Assembly: GCA_016194635.1 (NCBI GenBank)
Contig: JACQBC010000011.1
Coordinates: 62,001 to 126,000, forward strand
Length of the DNA: 64,000 nt
Reading direction: 5' to 3'
Source of the DNA: Gammaproteobacteria bacterium
GTDB taxonomy: Bacteria > Pseudomonadota > Gammaproteobacteria > UBA6429 > Thiohalophilaceae
The notes beneath the pieces are model-generated. The model was not told the origin of the DNA, made no database searches, and saw only the letters and a program-made list of their open reading frames with translations. Position 1 is the first letter of the stretch. The number at the start of each line of letters is the position of its first letter. Positions 17,819 through 27,569 of the stretch are shown piece by piece. The position numbers and the translations under genes were made by a program.

Positions 17819-18211
17819 ATGACAGATTCGGTTACATGGCTAGATGCGATCAAATGGACGGCCGAGGGTTTGGTGCCGGTGATTGCGCAAGAGGCGGGCA
17901 GCGGCAAGGTGCTGATGTTCGCTTGGATGAATCGCGAATCATTGGCGCTGACGGTGCAAACCGGTAAGGCGGTGTACTGGTCGCGTTCGCGGCAAAAATT
18001 ATGGCGCAAGGGCGAGGAATCCGGCCACGAACAACGGGTGCAAGACATTCGTTTGGATTGTGACAACGATGTGGTCTTATTACAGGTGGAGCAACGTGGC
18101 GGCATTGCCTGCCATACCGGGCGTAAAAGCTGTTTCTTCCAGCAATTACAAGCCGACCAATGGGTGAGTGTCGAACCGGTGCTCAAAGATCCTCAGGATA
18201 TTTACCACTAG
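17819..18211 (+). CDS. hisI: Phosphoribosyl-AMP cyclohydrolase
   Basis: HisI opens the purine ring of phosphoribosyl-AMP, the third step of histidine synthesis. This is the stand-alone 130-residue form. Metal-binding residues lie in [15 protein letters not shown] and [11 protein letters not shown], and [16 protein letters not shown] is the family core. The ATG at 17819 is preceded by GAGGTAA; the longer frame from 17762 has no support. hisE follows 11 bases later, so the two form a pair that together replace the fused HisIE of enteric bacteria. Confidence 0.93.
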   Translation: MTDSVTWLDAIKWTAEGLVPVIAQEAGSGKVLMFAWMNRESLALTVQTGKAVYWSRSRQKLWRKGEESGHEQRVQDIRLDCDNDVVLLQVEQRGGIACHTGRKSCFFQQLQADQWVSVEPVLKDPQDIYH

Positions 18212-18222
18212 GAACTAAAAAT

Positions 18223-18549
18223 ATGCCAACCTCGTCTGATATTTTAGAAGCCCTGGCCACCGTACTGGAACAGCGCAAGGGGGCTGATCCGGCGAACTCT
18301 TATGTCGCCAAGCTGTATCATCAGGGTTTGGACACCCTGTTGAAAAAGATCGGTGAGGAGGCCACGGAAACCGTGATCGCCGCCAAGGGCGGGGATCAGG
18401 CCCAACTTGTCCACGAAATGGCGGATCTGTGGTTCCACTGCTTGGTCTTGCTGGCGCAGCAGGGGCTTAAGCCAGGATTAATCTTGACGGAATTGGCGCA
18501 ACGCTTTGGGGAATCGGGTATCCACGAGAAAGCCCGGCGGGGCAGTTAA
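18223..18549 (+). CDS. hisE: Phosphoribosyl-ATP pyrophosphohydrolase
   Basis: HisE removes pyrophosphate from phosphoribosyl-ATP, the second step of the pathway. The 108-residue all-alpha protein has the MazG-like acidic core KKIGEEATETVIAAKGGD and EMADLWFHCLVLLAQ, which binds magnesium. The start at 18223 follows AGGA. It directly follows hisI and is 49 bases before tatA. This hisIE-tatABC arrangement is usual in Pseudomonas-like gammaproteobacteria. Confidence 0.93.
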   Translation: MPTSSDILEALATVLEQRKGADPANSYVAKLYHQGLDTLLKKIGEEATETVIAAKGGDQAQLVHEMADLWFHCLVLLAQQGLKPGLILTELAQRFGESGIHEKARRGS

Positions 18550-18598
18550 GCGCGGGGTTTTGGGGTAGAATAGGGATACTTCACGAGAGGAGAACGTC

Positions 18599-18877
18599 AT
18601 GATCTGGGGCGCAATCACACCCGTCACGTTAATTTTGATATTGATTATCGTTATTTTATTGTTCGGTACCAGTCGGCTTAAATCGATCGGCTCGGATCTG
18701 GGTGACGCGTTAAAAAATTTCCGCAAATCCATGCGCGAGGGTGAGTCTGAATCTAAAGAGCCGCCCAATACCACCCAACCCCCATCACAGCTCGGTGAGA
18801 ATTCATCGAAACCGGCGGGTAATGTGTACCAGGGTGAGGTTGTTAATAAAGAAAAAGATAAGGATAAGCAAGCCTAG
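18599..18877 (+). CDS. tatA: Sec-independent translocase subunit TatA
   Basis: TatA oligomers form the pore through which folded proteins cross the inner membrane. The 92-residue protein has one N-terminal transmembrane helix (about residues 8-20), the FG hinge in [19 protein letters not shown], an amphipathic helix, and a long charged tail. GAGAGGAG precedes the ATG. It starts tatABC, whose likely clients here include redox proteins carried by the same respiratory network. Confidence 0.93.
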   Translation: MIWGAITPVTLILILIIVILLFGTSRLKSIGSDLGDALKNFRKSMREGESESKEPPNTTQPPSQLGENSSKPAGNVYQGEVVNKEKDKDKQA

Positions 18878-18909
18878 TCTTACGGTGTTGATCCTTAAGG
18901 CGCTGCTTT

Positions 18910-19425
18910 ATGTTTGATATTGGCTTCTGGGAATTGGTCGTGGTCGGAGTGGTTGCCTTGATCGTTTTAGGGCCGGAAAAACTGCCGGTGGTAGCACGCA
19001 AGGCCGGCTTATGGATTGGTCGGATCCGGCGTTTTGTCAACGAAGCCAAACAAGACATTGACCGTGAGTTACGCTTAAAAGACGTGCGTGATGCGATCGA
19101 ACGCAATGCCGGCTTGGACGAGATCAAGCGTATCATCGACACCGGGCGATATCATATCGAAGATGAAATTGCCAAAACCGAATCGGCGCTAAAGGCGCAG
19201 GTGGATTTAAAAACCTTGGATTCGCCCCCACCCAGCCCCGGCGAAGAAAACCAGCACTACGCGCACAAGGAACACCTTGTTGATCCGCTCGATGCGAATC
19301 AGCCTCCCGTGCAACATGAAAACACCGCCGGTGTAACGCTAAATCCAGTCATGTCCCCGCCAGCCGCGGCCAGTGTTGTAACCACGACAATTGATCCGCA
19401 TGGCAAGCAACCATCCGAACACTAA
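18910..19425 (+). CDS. tatB: Tat receptor subunit TatB
   Basis: TatB with TatC forms the receptor for twin-arginine signal peptides. The 171-residue protein begins MFDIGFWELVVVGVVALIV, followed by GPEKLPVVARKAG, the TatB version of the hinge, then a long amphipathic helix and a variable Pro-rich tail. Its last 26 bases overlap the start of tatC in another frame, indicating coupled translation. Confidence 0.93.
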   Translation: MFDIGFWELVVVGVVALIVLGPEKLPVVARKAGLWIGRIRRFVNEAKQDIDRELRLKDVRDAIERNAGLDEIKRIIDTGRYHIEDEIAKTESALKAQVDLKTLDSPPPSPGEENQHYAHKEHLVDPLDANQPPVQHENTAGVTLNPVMSPPAAASVVTTTIDPHGKQPSEH

Positions 19426-20257
19426 TCCCGCCGACGGCGAAATGTCCTTTTTTTCGCACTTGGGCGAATTGCGTGATCGTCTGATTCGCAGTGTGGTGGT
19501 GGTGGTGATTATATTTTGTGTATTGTTTTATTTTAAAGATAAAATTTACACCTTGATCGCCATGCCGATGCTGGAACAACTGGCGGGTGTGAAGATGTTG
19601 GCGACACGGCCGGCATCGTCATTTTTTATTCCGATGAAATTGGCCTTGGTCAGTTCGGTATTTATCGCCATCCCGTATTTGTTGTATCAAATCTGGGCCT
19701 TTGTCGCCCCGGGGTTGTACCAACGCGAAAAACGTTTAGCGTTACCGCTGTTGTTCTCTAGCACGGTATTATTTTATGCCGGCATGGCCTTCGCCTATTT
19801 CGTGGTTTTCCCGCTGATATTTAGGTTTTTCGCGACCGCCGCCCCGGCGGGAGTGGAGGTGCGGCCTGATATTACCGAGTATTTGGATTTGGTGCTGGGG
19901 TTGTTTTTGGCGTTTGGCGCGGTGTTTGAAGTGCCGGTGGCCACGGTGTTGTGCGTCGCGATTGGCATCGTCACGCCGGATCAGTTAACCGGAATACGGC
20001 GTTATATGATCGTGGTGGCGTTTATCGTGGGTATGTTGCTAACCCCACCGGATGTAGTGTCGCAATTTTTATTGGCCGTTCCAATGTGGTTGCTCTATGA
20101 GGTCGGTATCATCATGTCGCGCATCGTGTATAAACGCCGCCAGGCGGCGGCGGAAACCGAGACGGACTTAAACCCTGATCATGAATTTGAAAAAGCGATC
20201 GCGGACGAAGCGGCCTTGCTTAAAAAAATCAACCCCCCGCCTAACAAGTCAACCTGA
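19400..20257 (+). CDS. tatC: Tat translocase core subunit TatC
   Basis: TatC is the multispanning core that binds the twin-arginine motif. The 285-residue protein shows FFSHLGELRDRLIRSVV at its cytoplasmic N terminus, six hydrophobic segments, the periplasmic FVAPGLYQREKR loop and the FEVPVATV region with the conserved Glu. The ATG at 19400 is preferred to a TTG at 19391. The stop codon overlaps the start of the next gene by one base. Confidence 0.93.
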   Translation: MASNHPNTNPADGEMSFFSHLGELRDRLIRSVVVVVIIFCVLFYFKDKIYTLIAMPMLEQLAGVKMLATRPASSFFIPMKLALVSSVFIAIPYLLYQIWAFVAPGLYQREKRLALPLLFSSTVLFYAGMAFAYFVVFPLIFRFFATAAPAGVEVRPDITEYLDLVLGLFLAFGAVFEVPVATVLCVAIGIVTPDQLTGIRRYMIVVAFIVGMLLTPPDVVSQFLLAVPMWLLYEVGIIMSRIVYKRRQAAAETETDLNPDHEFEKAIADEAALLKKINPPPNKST

Positions 20258-20652
20258 TGCCCGCCGGAATTAAGCTCATTTCCACGATCAATGTCACGCT
20301 GCTGGTACTGTATCCGCTGTTATGGGCGGTCTTGGGCGCGGAGCTGCGGATTAACCACCCCCTGGCGATCTACGTGGCGTGGCTAACCTTCGCCGGGTTA
20401 TTTGCCGTGCAGGCCATTGTGTGGTGGCGCGCACGGCGTTTGCTGGGATTTGGGCGGGTGTTATTGTATGGGTTGGCGATCTTACAGGGCTTGCAGGTTA
20501 TGTTGACGATTAAAGCGGTATTCAGTTACGCAGGGGCAGGTTTAGTGACCAGCGCGTTGTTAGCGGTGTTTTATCTCATCGGTCTGCGCGGTTATCTGGC
20601 AAGCCCCGCCGCTGCGGTGTATTTTAGCGGTAATCACGCACCTCATTCGTAA
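20257..20652 (+). CDS. Small membrane protein of unknown function
   Basis: I do not recognise this 131-residue protein. It has about four hydrophobic helices (near residues 8-26, 38-58, 66-86 and 92-110) separated by short basic loops such as WWRARRLLG, so it is an inner-membrane protein. Its start overlaps the tatC stop (TGATG), suggesting co-translation with the Tat genes. The 3' end overlaps lexA, which is convergent, by ten bases. A function in Tat export cannot be claimed from this. Confidence 0.65.
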   Translation: MPAGIKLISTINVTLLVLYPLLWAVLGAELRINHPLAIYVAWLTFAGLFAVQAIVWWRARRLLGFGRVLLYGLAILQGLQVMLTIKAVFSYAGAGLVTSALLAVFYLIGLRGYLASPAAAVYFSGNHAPHS

Positions 20653-21248
20653 CGGCGTAATTGGCCAATCACTACTCCCTGAATTTGAATCCGCTGCGCC
20701 GCGTAAACAAACGGCGACAATGTGGGGTTGTGCGGAATTAACGTGATCTTGTCCGGGCCAAGCCGTTTAAAACGTTTTAGAGTAGCTTCATCATTGTCGA
20801 TAATAGCAACCACAATATCACCGTCGTGCGCCAAAGATTGACGTTTGACGATCACGATGTCTCCATCGAGAATCCCCGCATCGATCATCGAGTCGCCTTT
20901 TACCTCTAAGGCATAACGATCTTCTTGAAACCAGTCCCCCAACGTGACGTCATCACGTTGGGGAATGGCCTCGATCGGGTGGCCTGCGGCGATTCGACCC
21001 ACCAAGGGGAGGGTCGAGGGCAGTGGGGTATCGGTAGGTCGAATGCCGCGCCAGCCGCGCTCGGTATGGTGCAGGTGTCCCTTACTCACCAGGGCCTGCA
21101 CATAACGGTGTACCGTGCCTTTGGAGTTCATGCCAAGTCCCCGGCCAATTTCCAGGAGGGTGGGGGCATGGCCGTGACGCAGCATGAAGCTCCGGATAAA
21201 ACTCAGTATTTTCAGCTCGGTAGGGGTCAATCCGTTAATGTTCTCCAT
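20643..21248 (-). CDS. lexA: LexA repressor with atypical DNA-binding helix
   Basis: A 201-residue SOS repressor with intact self-cleavage: site Ala88-Gly89 in RIAAGHP, nucleophile Ser120 in KGDSMIDAG and general base Lys158 in ATLKRF. RecA filaments trigger cleavage and induce DNA-repair genes. The winged helix differs from E. coli: LLEIGRGLGMNSKGTVHRYV in place of the SPNAAEEHLK recognition helix. The ATG at 21248 is chosen by family length; a longer frame would run through the palindrome at 21251-21269, which is probably its operator. Confidence 0.9.
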   Translation of the reverse strand: MENINGLTPTELKILSFIRSFMLRHGHAPTLLEIGRGLGMNSKGTVHRYVQALVSKGHLHHTERGWRGIRPTDTPLPSTLPLVGRIAAGHPIEAIPQRDDVTLGDWFQEDRYALEVKGDSMIDAGILDGDIVIVKRQSLAHDGDIVVAIIDNDEATLKRFKRLGPDKITLIPHNPTLSPFVYAAQRIQIQGVVIGQLRRYE

Positions 21249-21250
21249 AC

Positions 21251-21269
21251 GTTCTCTAGCATAGAGAAC
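21251..21269. promoter_or_regulatory. Probable LexA operator, perfect palindrome
   Basis: GTTCTCTAGCATAGAGAAC is a perfect 8-bp inverted repeat around GCA, three bases upstream of the lexA start codon. A further TAGAGAAC copy follows at 21273-21280. It does not match the CTGT-N8-ACAG box of E. coli LexA. Autoregulation and the altered recognition helix make it the likely operator. Confidence 0.6.
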
Positions 21270-21335
21270 ATTTAGAGAACTGGCAAGGGGGAAACGCAAA
21301 AAATAATCCTAAGCTTAAGTGAATGTAGATTCCAA

Positions 21336-21351
21336 GCCGGCTATAGCCGGC
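21336..21351. repeat. 16-base perfect palindrome
   Basis: GCCGGCTATAGCCGGC lies 30 bases upstream of a small open frame and about 90 bases from lexA. It could be an operator or the stem of a short hairpin. Its role is unknown. Confidence 0.5.
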
Positions 21352-21381
21352 GATTTAAATCATCTGCCATCGGAGGTCAAC

Positions 21382-21513
21382 ATGAAATTAAGAGGGTTCG
21401 TGGTGCTACTGGTGAGCTTCAACATTTTTGCGGCTGAATCGGTCGTTAAGCAGAAGACACCCCACACCACCACAGTGCTGAGTGTAATAAACAAGCCAGT
21501 CACCGCGTATTGA
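21382..21513 (+). CDS. Possible 43-residue secreted peptide
   Basis: This short frame has a strong ribosome binding site (CGGAGG, five bases before the ATG). Its product begins MKLRGFVVLLVSFNIFAAES, the shape of a signal peptide, followed by about 25 polar residues. I recognise no family. It follows the perfect palindrome at 21336. A hairpin at 21529-21550 (8-bp stem, loop ATGCGC) lies just downstream and could end the transcript, though without a T-run. A real small gene is plausible but unproven. Confidence 0.35.
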   Translation: MKLRGFVVLLVSFNIFAAESVVKQKTPHTTTVLSVINKPVTAY

Positions 21514-21847
21514 AAAGGGTGGCACGCGCTACATTCATGCGCGAATGTAGGGACCACCGCTCGCTGGATAAAAAAACCGGAGCAGCGGGACTATACCCGG
21601 GATTGCCATACATCCGCCGATACTCAACAGCTTGAAGGCGATCAGCGCCGGCATTTTATGACGGATTGCATGCGTTCTAAACAAAAATAACCCCGGCTTG
21701 CGCCAGCCGACTCTTACAGAAAGATCGGGGATCCCCGGCATCTTTAAATCAGTAGAATTATTAGCCTCAAGCCGGTGTTTATCTGAATGACAGTGTGTGG
21801 TCGCGGCGATAGTGTTGACTACCTACCACTGGCAAGAGGCTAAGGTT
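21514..21847. other. Intergenic region with hairpins, no gene recognised
   Basis: These 334 bases hold the 8-bp hairpin at 21529-21550 and several GC-rich patches (CCCCGG, GGGGATCCCCGG) around 21694-21740 that could pair. A minus-strand frame here has no ribosome binding site or family and is not called. Nothing else is recognisable. Confidence 0.5.
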
Positions 21848-22066
21848 ATGCAAACACGTAATCGTTTTGGTGAAGGTGGTTCGGTACCGTTTCGGACCGG
21901 ACGGTTTTATAGCGTGGATGGAGATTGGTGGTTTGCGATTCGTCGTGGTCCTGATCAGGGCCCCTACCTTAGCAAGCCTGCAGCTAAAAAGGCGCTGATT
22001 GAATTTTTAAACGACCAGTTCACGTTTGAGAAGATCTTCAATCAGGACAAGTTAAAGCTTGCCTAA
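21848..22066 (+). CDS. Small protein with DUF6316-like pattern
   Basis: A 72-residue cytoplasmic protein starting at an ATG preceded by AAGAGGCTAAGG. The core SVPFRTGRFYSVDGDWWFAIR and DQGPYLSKPAAKKALIEFL resembles short proteins annotated DUF6316 in Pseudomonas-like bacteria, in which an R.DRF...G.WYF..R pattern precedes GP..S...A...L. I am not certain of the family number. Its function is unknown. It is convergent with the PilZ-like gene, which ends 11 bases away. Confidence 0.6.
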   Translation: MQTRNRFGEGGSVPFRTGRFYSVDGDWWFAIRRGPDQGPYLSKPAAKKALIEFLNDQFTFEKIFNQDKLKLA

Positions 22067-22077
22067 CCCGATCACTC

Positions 22078-23841
22078 TCAAAGGCTGCTCCACACCTGGG
22101 CAAACTTATCCGGCACCGCTGCGGTTGCTAGCCCAGGTAGAGCAGGGGGAGGTGCCTCATTTTGTAGGCGAATCTGATAAGCAAACCCCTGTAAGGTATC
22201 GACGCTGGTGGCAGAATCGAATACGAAGTGATGGTTATGCCCGTTGTAGTTGATCGCCACGTTGAGCCCTTGCATACGTATGGGCAGTAGCGGCATGAAG
22301 AGGGTTAACTGTGCGCTGCCGCTCTCACCCAGCAAGCAACGTATGGGTTCGAGCTGTTGTTGCGGGGACGAAATGTTTAATTGCGCGGGGTAAACCTGTT
22401 GGCATAAACGTTTTATCCCGGCGCGAATAGGCCCCACGCTGGGGCAGACCATCCAACGTATTTCTCCCAGCTGCCAGGTAGCGTTTTTACCGCGTAAGGC
22501 GACAAACTCACCCGCCTGGATATTCTGGATACCTTCTTGCGGAATCGCGATGCAATAACCGCCTTTACTGACGTTAATAATTTTTACTTGCATATAACTA
22601 TAGGCTTTCATGGAAATACTTTCGGTCCACGAAGGCGGGGGCGGTTCGGGTTCAAAATACGCTGTATTCCACACGTCCTGGACACCTTCGCGATCGGTGG
22701 CGAAGCCCATTGAATTAAAATCACTGGGTGTATCCAGGGTGGTCGTTTTTGCCACCGTCAAGCGTTGTTGAATTTTATTTTTAGTGATCGATGGGGTGGT
22801 CGGCACCACGCTACCGGTTTTAGGTTTGTCGCGGCCTTCGTTGAGGAGGTAATGAATCGCGCTGGTACCAACGGCCAGTTCGACCTGACCGTTGATCGCC
22901 CGCCGTTCCCCGTCCCGCGCCGGTGGGCGCGCCCAGGTGTTGAGTAACACCAGCAGGGTGCGGCGGTTGGCGCTCGGATCTTGCCAGAAACCGCCGCCGC
23001 TGATTTGGGTCGCGTATTGGGTGATTTGTCGTTGGATAAAGGCTGTTAACGGTGTTACATCAAAATAACGTATCTGGGGTTGGGCGGTGGTGGCGGGGTT
23101 GGTTCCGGTAAACAAACCCGGCGCCAGATCCAGATCGGTTAAAAAGGCGTAGACATGGGTCAAGGTTCCAGGTTGATCGGGACCCAGCGTGGTATGCGCC
23201 GCAAACTGATTCAGTGTATTTAAAATCGACTGCAATTCTTTGAGCTTGAATAAATTGGGCGCGAGCATGCTCACCAGTAATAATTTTTTATACTCGTCGA
23301 GTAAGGAAGTTTTGACGCTGGGCTGGACCAGGCAGGCGACTTTGCTGTCGAGCAGTTCATGTTTTTCAATTAATTGGTACAGCATGTAGAGTTGTTGCCA
23401 GCCGCCGCGCGGTAAGGGTAAATATAAGAGTCTGTAGTTACACAACATTAAACTGTGATAATACAAAATGCGATGCACGGCGGTGGTTACGAGCTTTTTC
23501 CAGCCGAATAGTACCAGTTCAACGCTGGAGGTGATCACGCGCTGGTTGCCGGCGATGGCGAGGTCTAATAATTGTGAATACAAACTAGCGACTTTGCGCC
23601 GTTTGGGTGACAAGGGTAAGGGCTTGCCCGCGTAGTGTTTGTGTAGTTCGGTTAGCACCAAGCGCAGAGGTGGCGCGATCCCTTCCATAAAATGGAATAG
23701 GTTCTTAACCGGGATATCTTCCATGGCATTGACCGTGCGCAGGGCTTGAAACAGTTGTCGCGCGGTTTCACCGGTACTGCCCAGAGGAAGATTATGCAAC
23801 CATTTGTCAATGCTGGCAGGGTGGGTGTCAAATTTTTCCAT
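22078..23841 (-). CDS. PilZ-like protein, paralogue of the first gene in the window
   Basis: A 587-residue cytoplasmic protein. Residues 1-400 are mostly helical, without motifs I recognise. From about 425 a PilZ-like beta barrel appears, with KIINVSKGGYCIAIP (the NxSxxG part of the c-di-GMP motif), GEFVALRG and GEIRWMVCPSVGP. The expected RxxxR partner is not obvious, so ligand binding is uncertain. A final segment of 60 residues is beta-rich. It aligns along its length with the truncated gene at 2-1423. It lies on the same strand as the HD-GYP gene, 356 bases downstream of it. Confidence 0.65.
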   Translation of the reverse strand: MEKFDTHPASIDKWLHNLPLGSTGETARQLFQALRTVNAMEDIPVKNLFHFMEGIAPPLRLVLTELHKHYAGKPLPLSPKRRKVASLYSQLLDLAIAGNQRVITSSVELVLFGWKKLVTTAVHRILYYHSLMLCNYRLLYLPLPRGGWQQLYMLYQLIEKHELLDSKVACLVQPSVKTSLLDEYKKLLLVSMLAPNLFKLKELQSILNTLNQFAAHTTLGPDQPGTLTHVYAFLTDLDLAPGLFTGTNPATTAQPQIRYFDVTPLTAFIQRQITQYATQISGGGFWQDPSANRRTLLVLLNTWARPPARDGERRAINGQVELAVGTSAIHYLLNEGRDKPKTGSVVPTTPSITKNKIQQRLTVAKTTTLDTPSDFNSMGFATDREGVQDVWNTAYFEPEPPPPSWTESISMKAYSYMQVKIINVSKGGYCIAIPQEGIQNIQAGEFVALRGKNATWQLGEIRWMVCPSVGPIRAGIKRLCQQVYPAQLNISSPQQQLEPIRCLLGESGSAQLTLFMPLLPIRMQGLNVAINYNGHNHHFVFDSATSVDTLQGFAYQIRLQNEAPPPALPGLATAAVPDKFAQVWSSL

Positions 23842-24197
23842 GGGGTGCCAGGGTTAGGTGGTTGTTGGAGTAATGATTAATGCAAATTAGTTGCCAATCA
23901 CTAAAAACGGAGGCGTCGAGCGACATTGACGGGTAGGAGGTGGGACCGGGAATCGATGGCCGTGCCATGGTGTGATTGACCAGAATTGTGATGTAGCTCG
24001 CAGTTTAGCCTAGTCGTGATAACAAGGCTAATCAATAGCGAGCGCCTTGGTATTTTGTCACAAGTTGTTACAGCCTGTGGGTAAAACACGGTAGTTTCAT
24101 GCTCGATTTTAGATCGAGCTATGCGTATCACGGTCGCTCGGCCGGAAGTGTTACGAGGTAAGGAAGGGTGTCCCTAGCCAGAATCAACCGACGTTTG
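23842..24197. other. Intergenic region, no gene recognised
   Basis: 356 bases between two minus-strand genes. A perfect 7-bp inverted repeat GCTCGAT/ATCGAGC (24101-24119, loop TTTAG) lies downstream of the HD-GYP gene; it has no following T-run and is only a weak terminator candidate. No convincing reading frame or RNA gene was seen. Confidence 0.5.
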
Positions 24198-25349
24198 TCA
24201 GGCGCGTAACAAGCGTGAGGGTTCGAGCGGGACGTGTACTTCATCCGCGTCATCCGTATAACGCTGTTTGGTGTCAATAAACGCGCGTTCGCAACGTAAA
24301 AATGCCTGCACAATGGCGGGGTCGAAATGTTTGCCGGCACCCTCCAGAATAATTTGACGGCTCTGCGCGTGGGAGAAGGCGGCTTTATAACAACGCACCG
24401 AGGTCAGGGCATCGTAGACATCCGCCAGTGCCAGGATCCGTGCGGCTAAAGGTATTTTTTCCCCACACAAGCCATGCGGATAACCACTTCCATCCCATTT
24501 CTCATGATGACACTCCGCGATCTCTATACCCATCTGGATGAAGCCATTGCCGGGATGTTTCTCCGCCACGGCGCGCAGGGTGTTGGCCCCAATAATCGTG
24601 TGCTGACGCATCACGACCCACTCCTGGGTATCCAGTTTGCCCGGCTTGAGCAATACATTATCGGGAATACCGACTTTGCCGATATCGTGCAAGGGGCTGG
24701 CGGCATAGATGCAGTTAATAAATTCTTGATCGATGTCAGCGGCGTACTGTTTGTAGCCCGCCAGGTCTTCGGCAAGTAATTTGCAAAACACTCGCAGACG
24801 CTCTAAATGCGCGCCGGTTTCTGGGTCTTTGGATTCCGCTAATTTGGAGGTGGCAAAGATCGCTCCCAGGTGGGCCGAGACAATTTCGTTCACCTGTGCC
24901 TGGATTTTTGCTTGCAGGCGCGAATTGAACAACTCAAGTTCGTGGCGATAATGACTTTCACTGTCGTGTAAGCGTTTTTTATCCAGGCTGCTGTTTACCC
25001 TGGCGCGCAATAACACCGCGTTGATGGGTTTTGTTAGGTAATCATCGGCGCCGCTGGCAATACAGTGGGCGATGGTCGTCTGATCATCGGCGTTGGAAAT
25101 AATAATGACCGGGGTGTGGCGCAAATGGACGTCGGTCTTGAGCTGCTGCAGTAGTTCATAACCTTGTCGTTCGGGCAGCAGGATATCCAACAACACCAGG
25201 TCGATGTCGTGTTGTTGCATCAAAGCCAGGGCGCTGGGGCCGGACGCGGCACGTATGACACGGTAGCCATCGCGCTGTAAGCACTGGTTAATGATCTCAA
25301 CGTTGAGCGGGTTGTTATCTACCACCAGGATCCGCGTCAGAGTAGACAT
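24198..25349 (-). CDS. Response regulator with HD-GYP c-di-GMP phosphodiesterase domain
   Basis: A 383-residue two-domain regulator. The receiver (1-120) has ILVVDNN, acceptor Asp55 in LVLLDILLPE and Lys107 in YLTKP. A coiled linker leads to an HD-GYP domain (about 165-350) with PLHDIGKVGIPD (His221, Asp222), HTIIGA, ECHHEKWDGSGYPHG and ADVYDALTS, so all metal ligands are present. HD-GYP enzymes hydrolyse c-di-GMP to GMP. Phosphorylation would set its activity; no partner kinase is adjacent. It is divergent from mnmG. Confidence 0.88.
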   Translation of the reverse strand: MSTLTRILVVDNNPLNVEIINQCLQRDGYRVIRAASGPSALALMQQHDIDLVLLDILLPERQGYELLQQLKTDVHLRHTPVIIISNADDQTTIAHCIASGADDYLTKPINAVLLRARVNSSLDKKRLHDSESHYRHELELFNSRLQAKIQAQVNEIVSAHLGAIFATSKLAESKDPETGAHLERLRVFCKLLAEDLAGYKQYAADIDQEFINCIYAASPLHDIGKVGIPDNVLLKPGKLDTQEWVVMRQHTIIGANTLRAVAEKHPGNGFIQMGIEIAECHHEKWDGSGYPHGLCGEKIPLAARILALADVYDALTSVRCYKAAFSHAQSRQIILEGAGKHFDPAIVQAFLRCERAFIDTKQRYTDDADEVHVPLEPSRLLRA

Positions 25350-25661
25350 GGGCTTCCCGTGTGAGGTTGGGGTGAGCAGGTGAGGGGTATCATGTGCATT
25401 GTAAGGTTATCGTTAGGGCAGGCTCGGACTTTAAACCGCGAAATAGCGCTGTCTAAAATAGATATCTTATTGTTTTAAAAAGTGAAAACAATCAGCACGG
25501 GGACGCTTGGGTCAAGTCGGGGTTTAATTGTGTGATCGCGCTCTTGAAACTGGCTGCGGTTTTGTTACCGAGAGGCTGGACAGAATACGCCAGACCATGG
25601 CCGCGGTCCTCGCCCCGACGTACAATACCGCTTCCGAAACATCCACCCAGGGTATAAGGCA
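25350..25661. other. Divergent promoter region of HD-GYP gene and mnmG
   Basis: 312 bases without a gene. It contains a perfect 8-bp inverted repeat ATTGTTTT/AAAACAAT at 25469-25492 with an 8-base spacer, a possible operator. I could not place -10 and -35 elements with confidence for either gene. Confidence 0.45.
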
Positions 25662-27557
<1,896 letters not shown>

Positions 27558-27569
27558 GTTGACCGCTGG

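Noticed and set aside
21535-21741. Minus-strand frame of 68 codons after lexA
   Set aside because: Crosses a hairpin, has no ribosome binding site and no family resemblance.
23901-24131. Minus-strand frame of 76 codons between the HD-GYP and PilZ-like genes
   Set aside because: No recognisable domain or ribosome binding site, and composition unlike the neighbouring genes.
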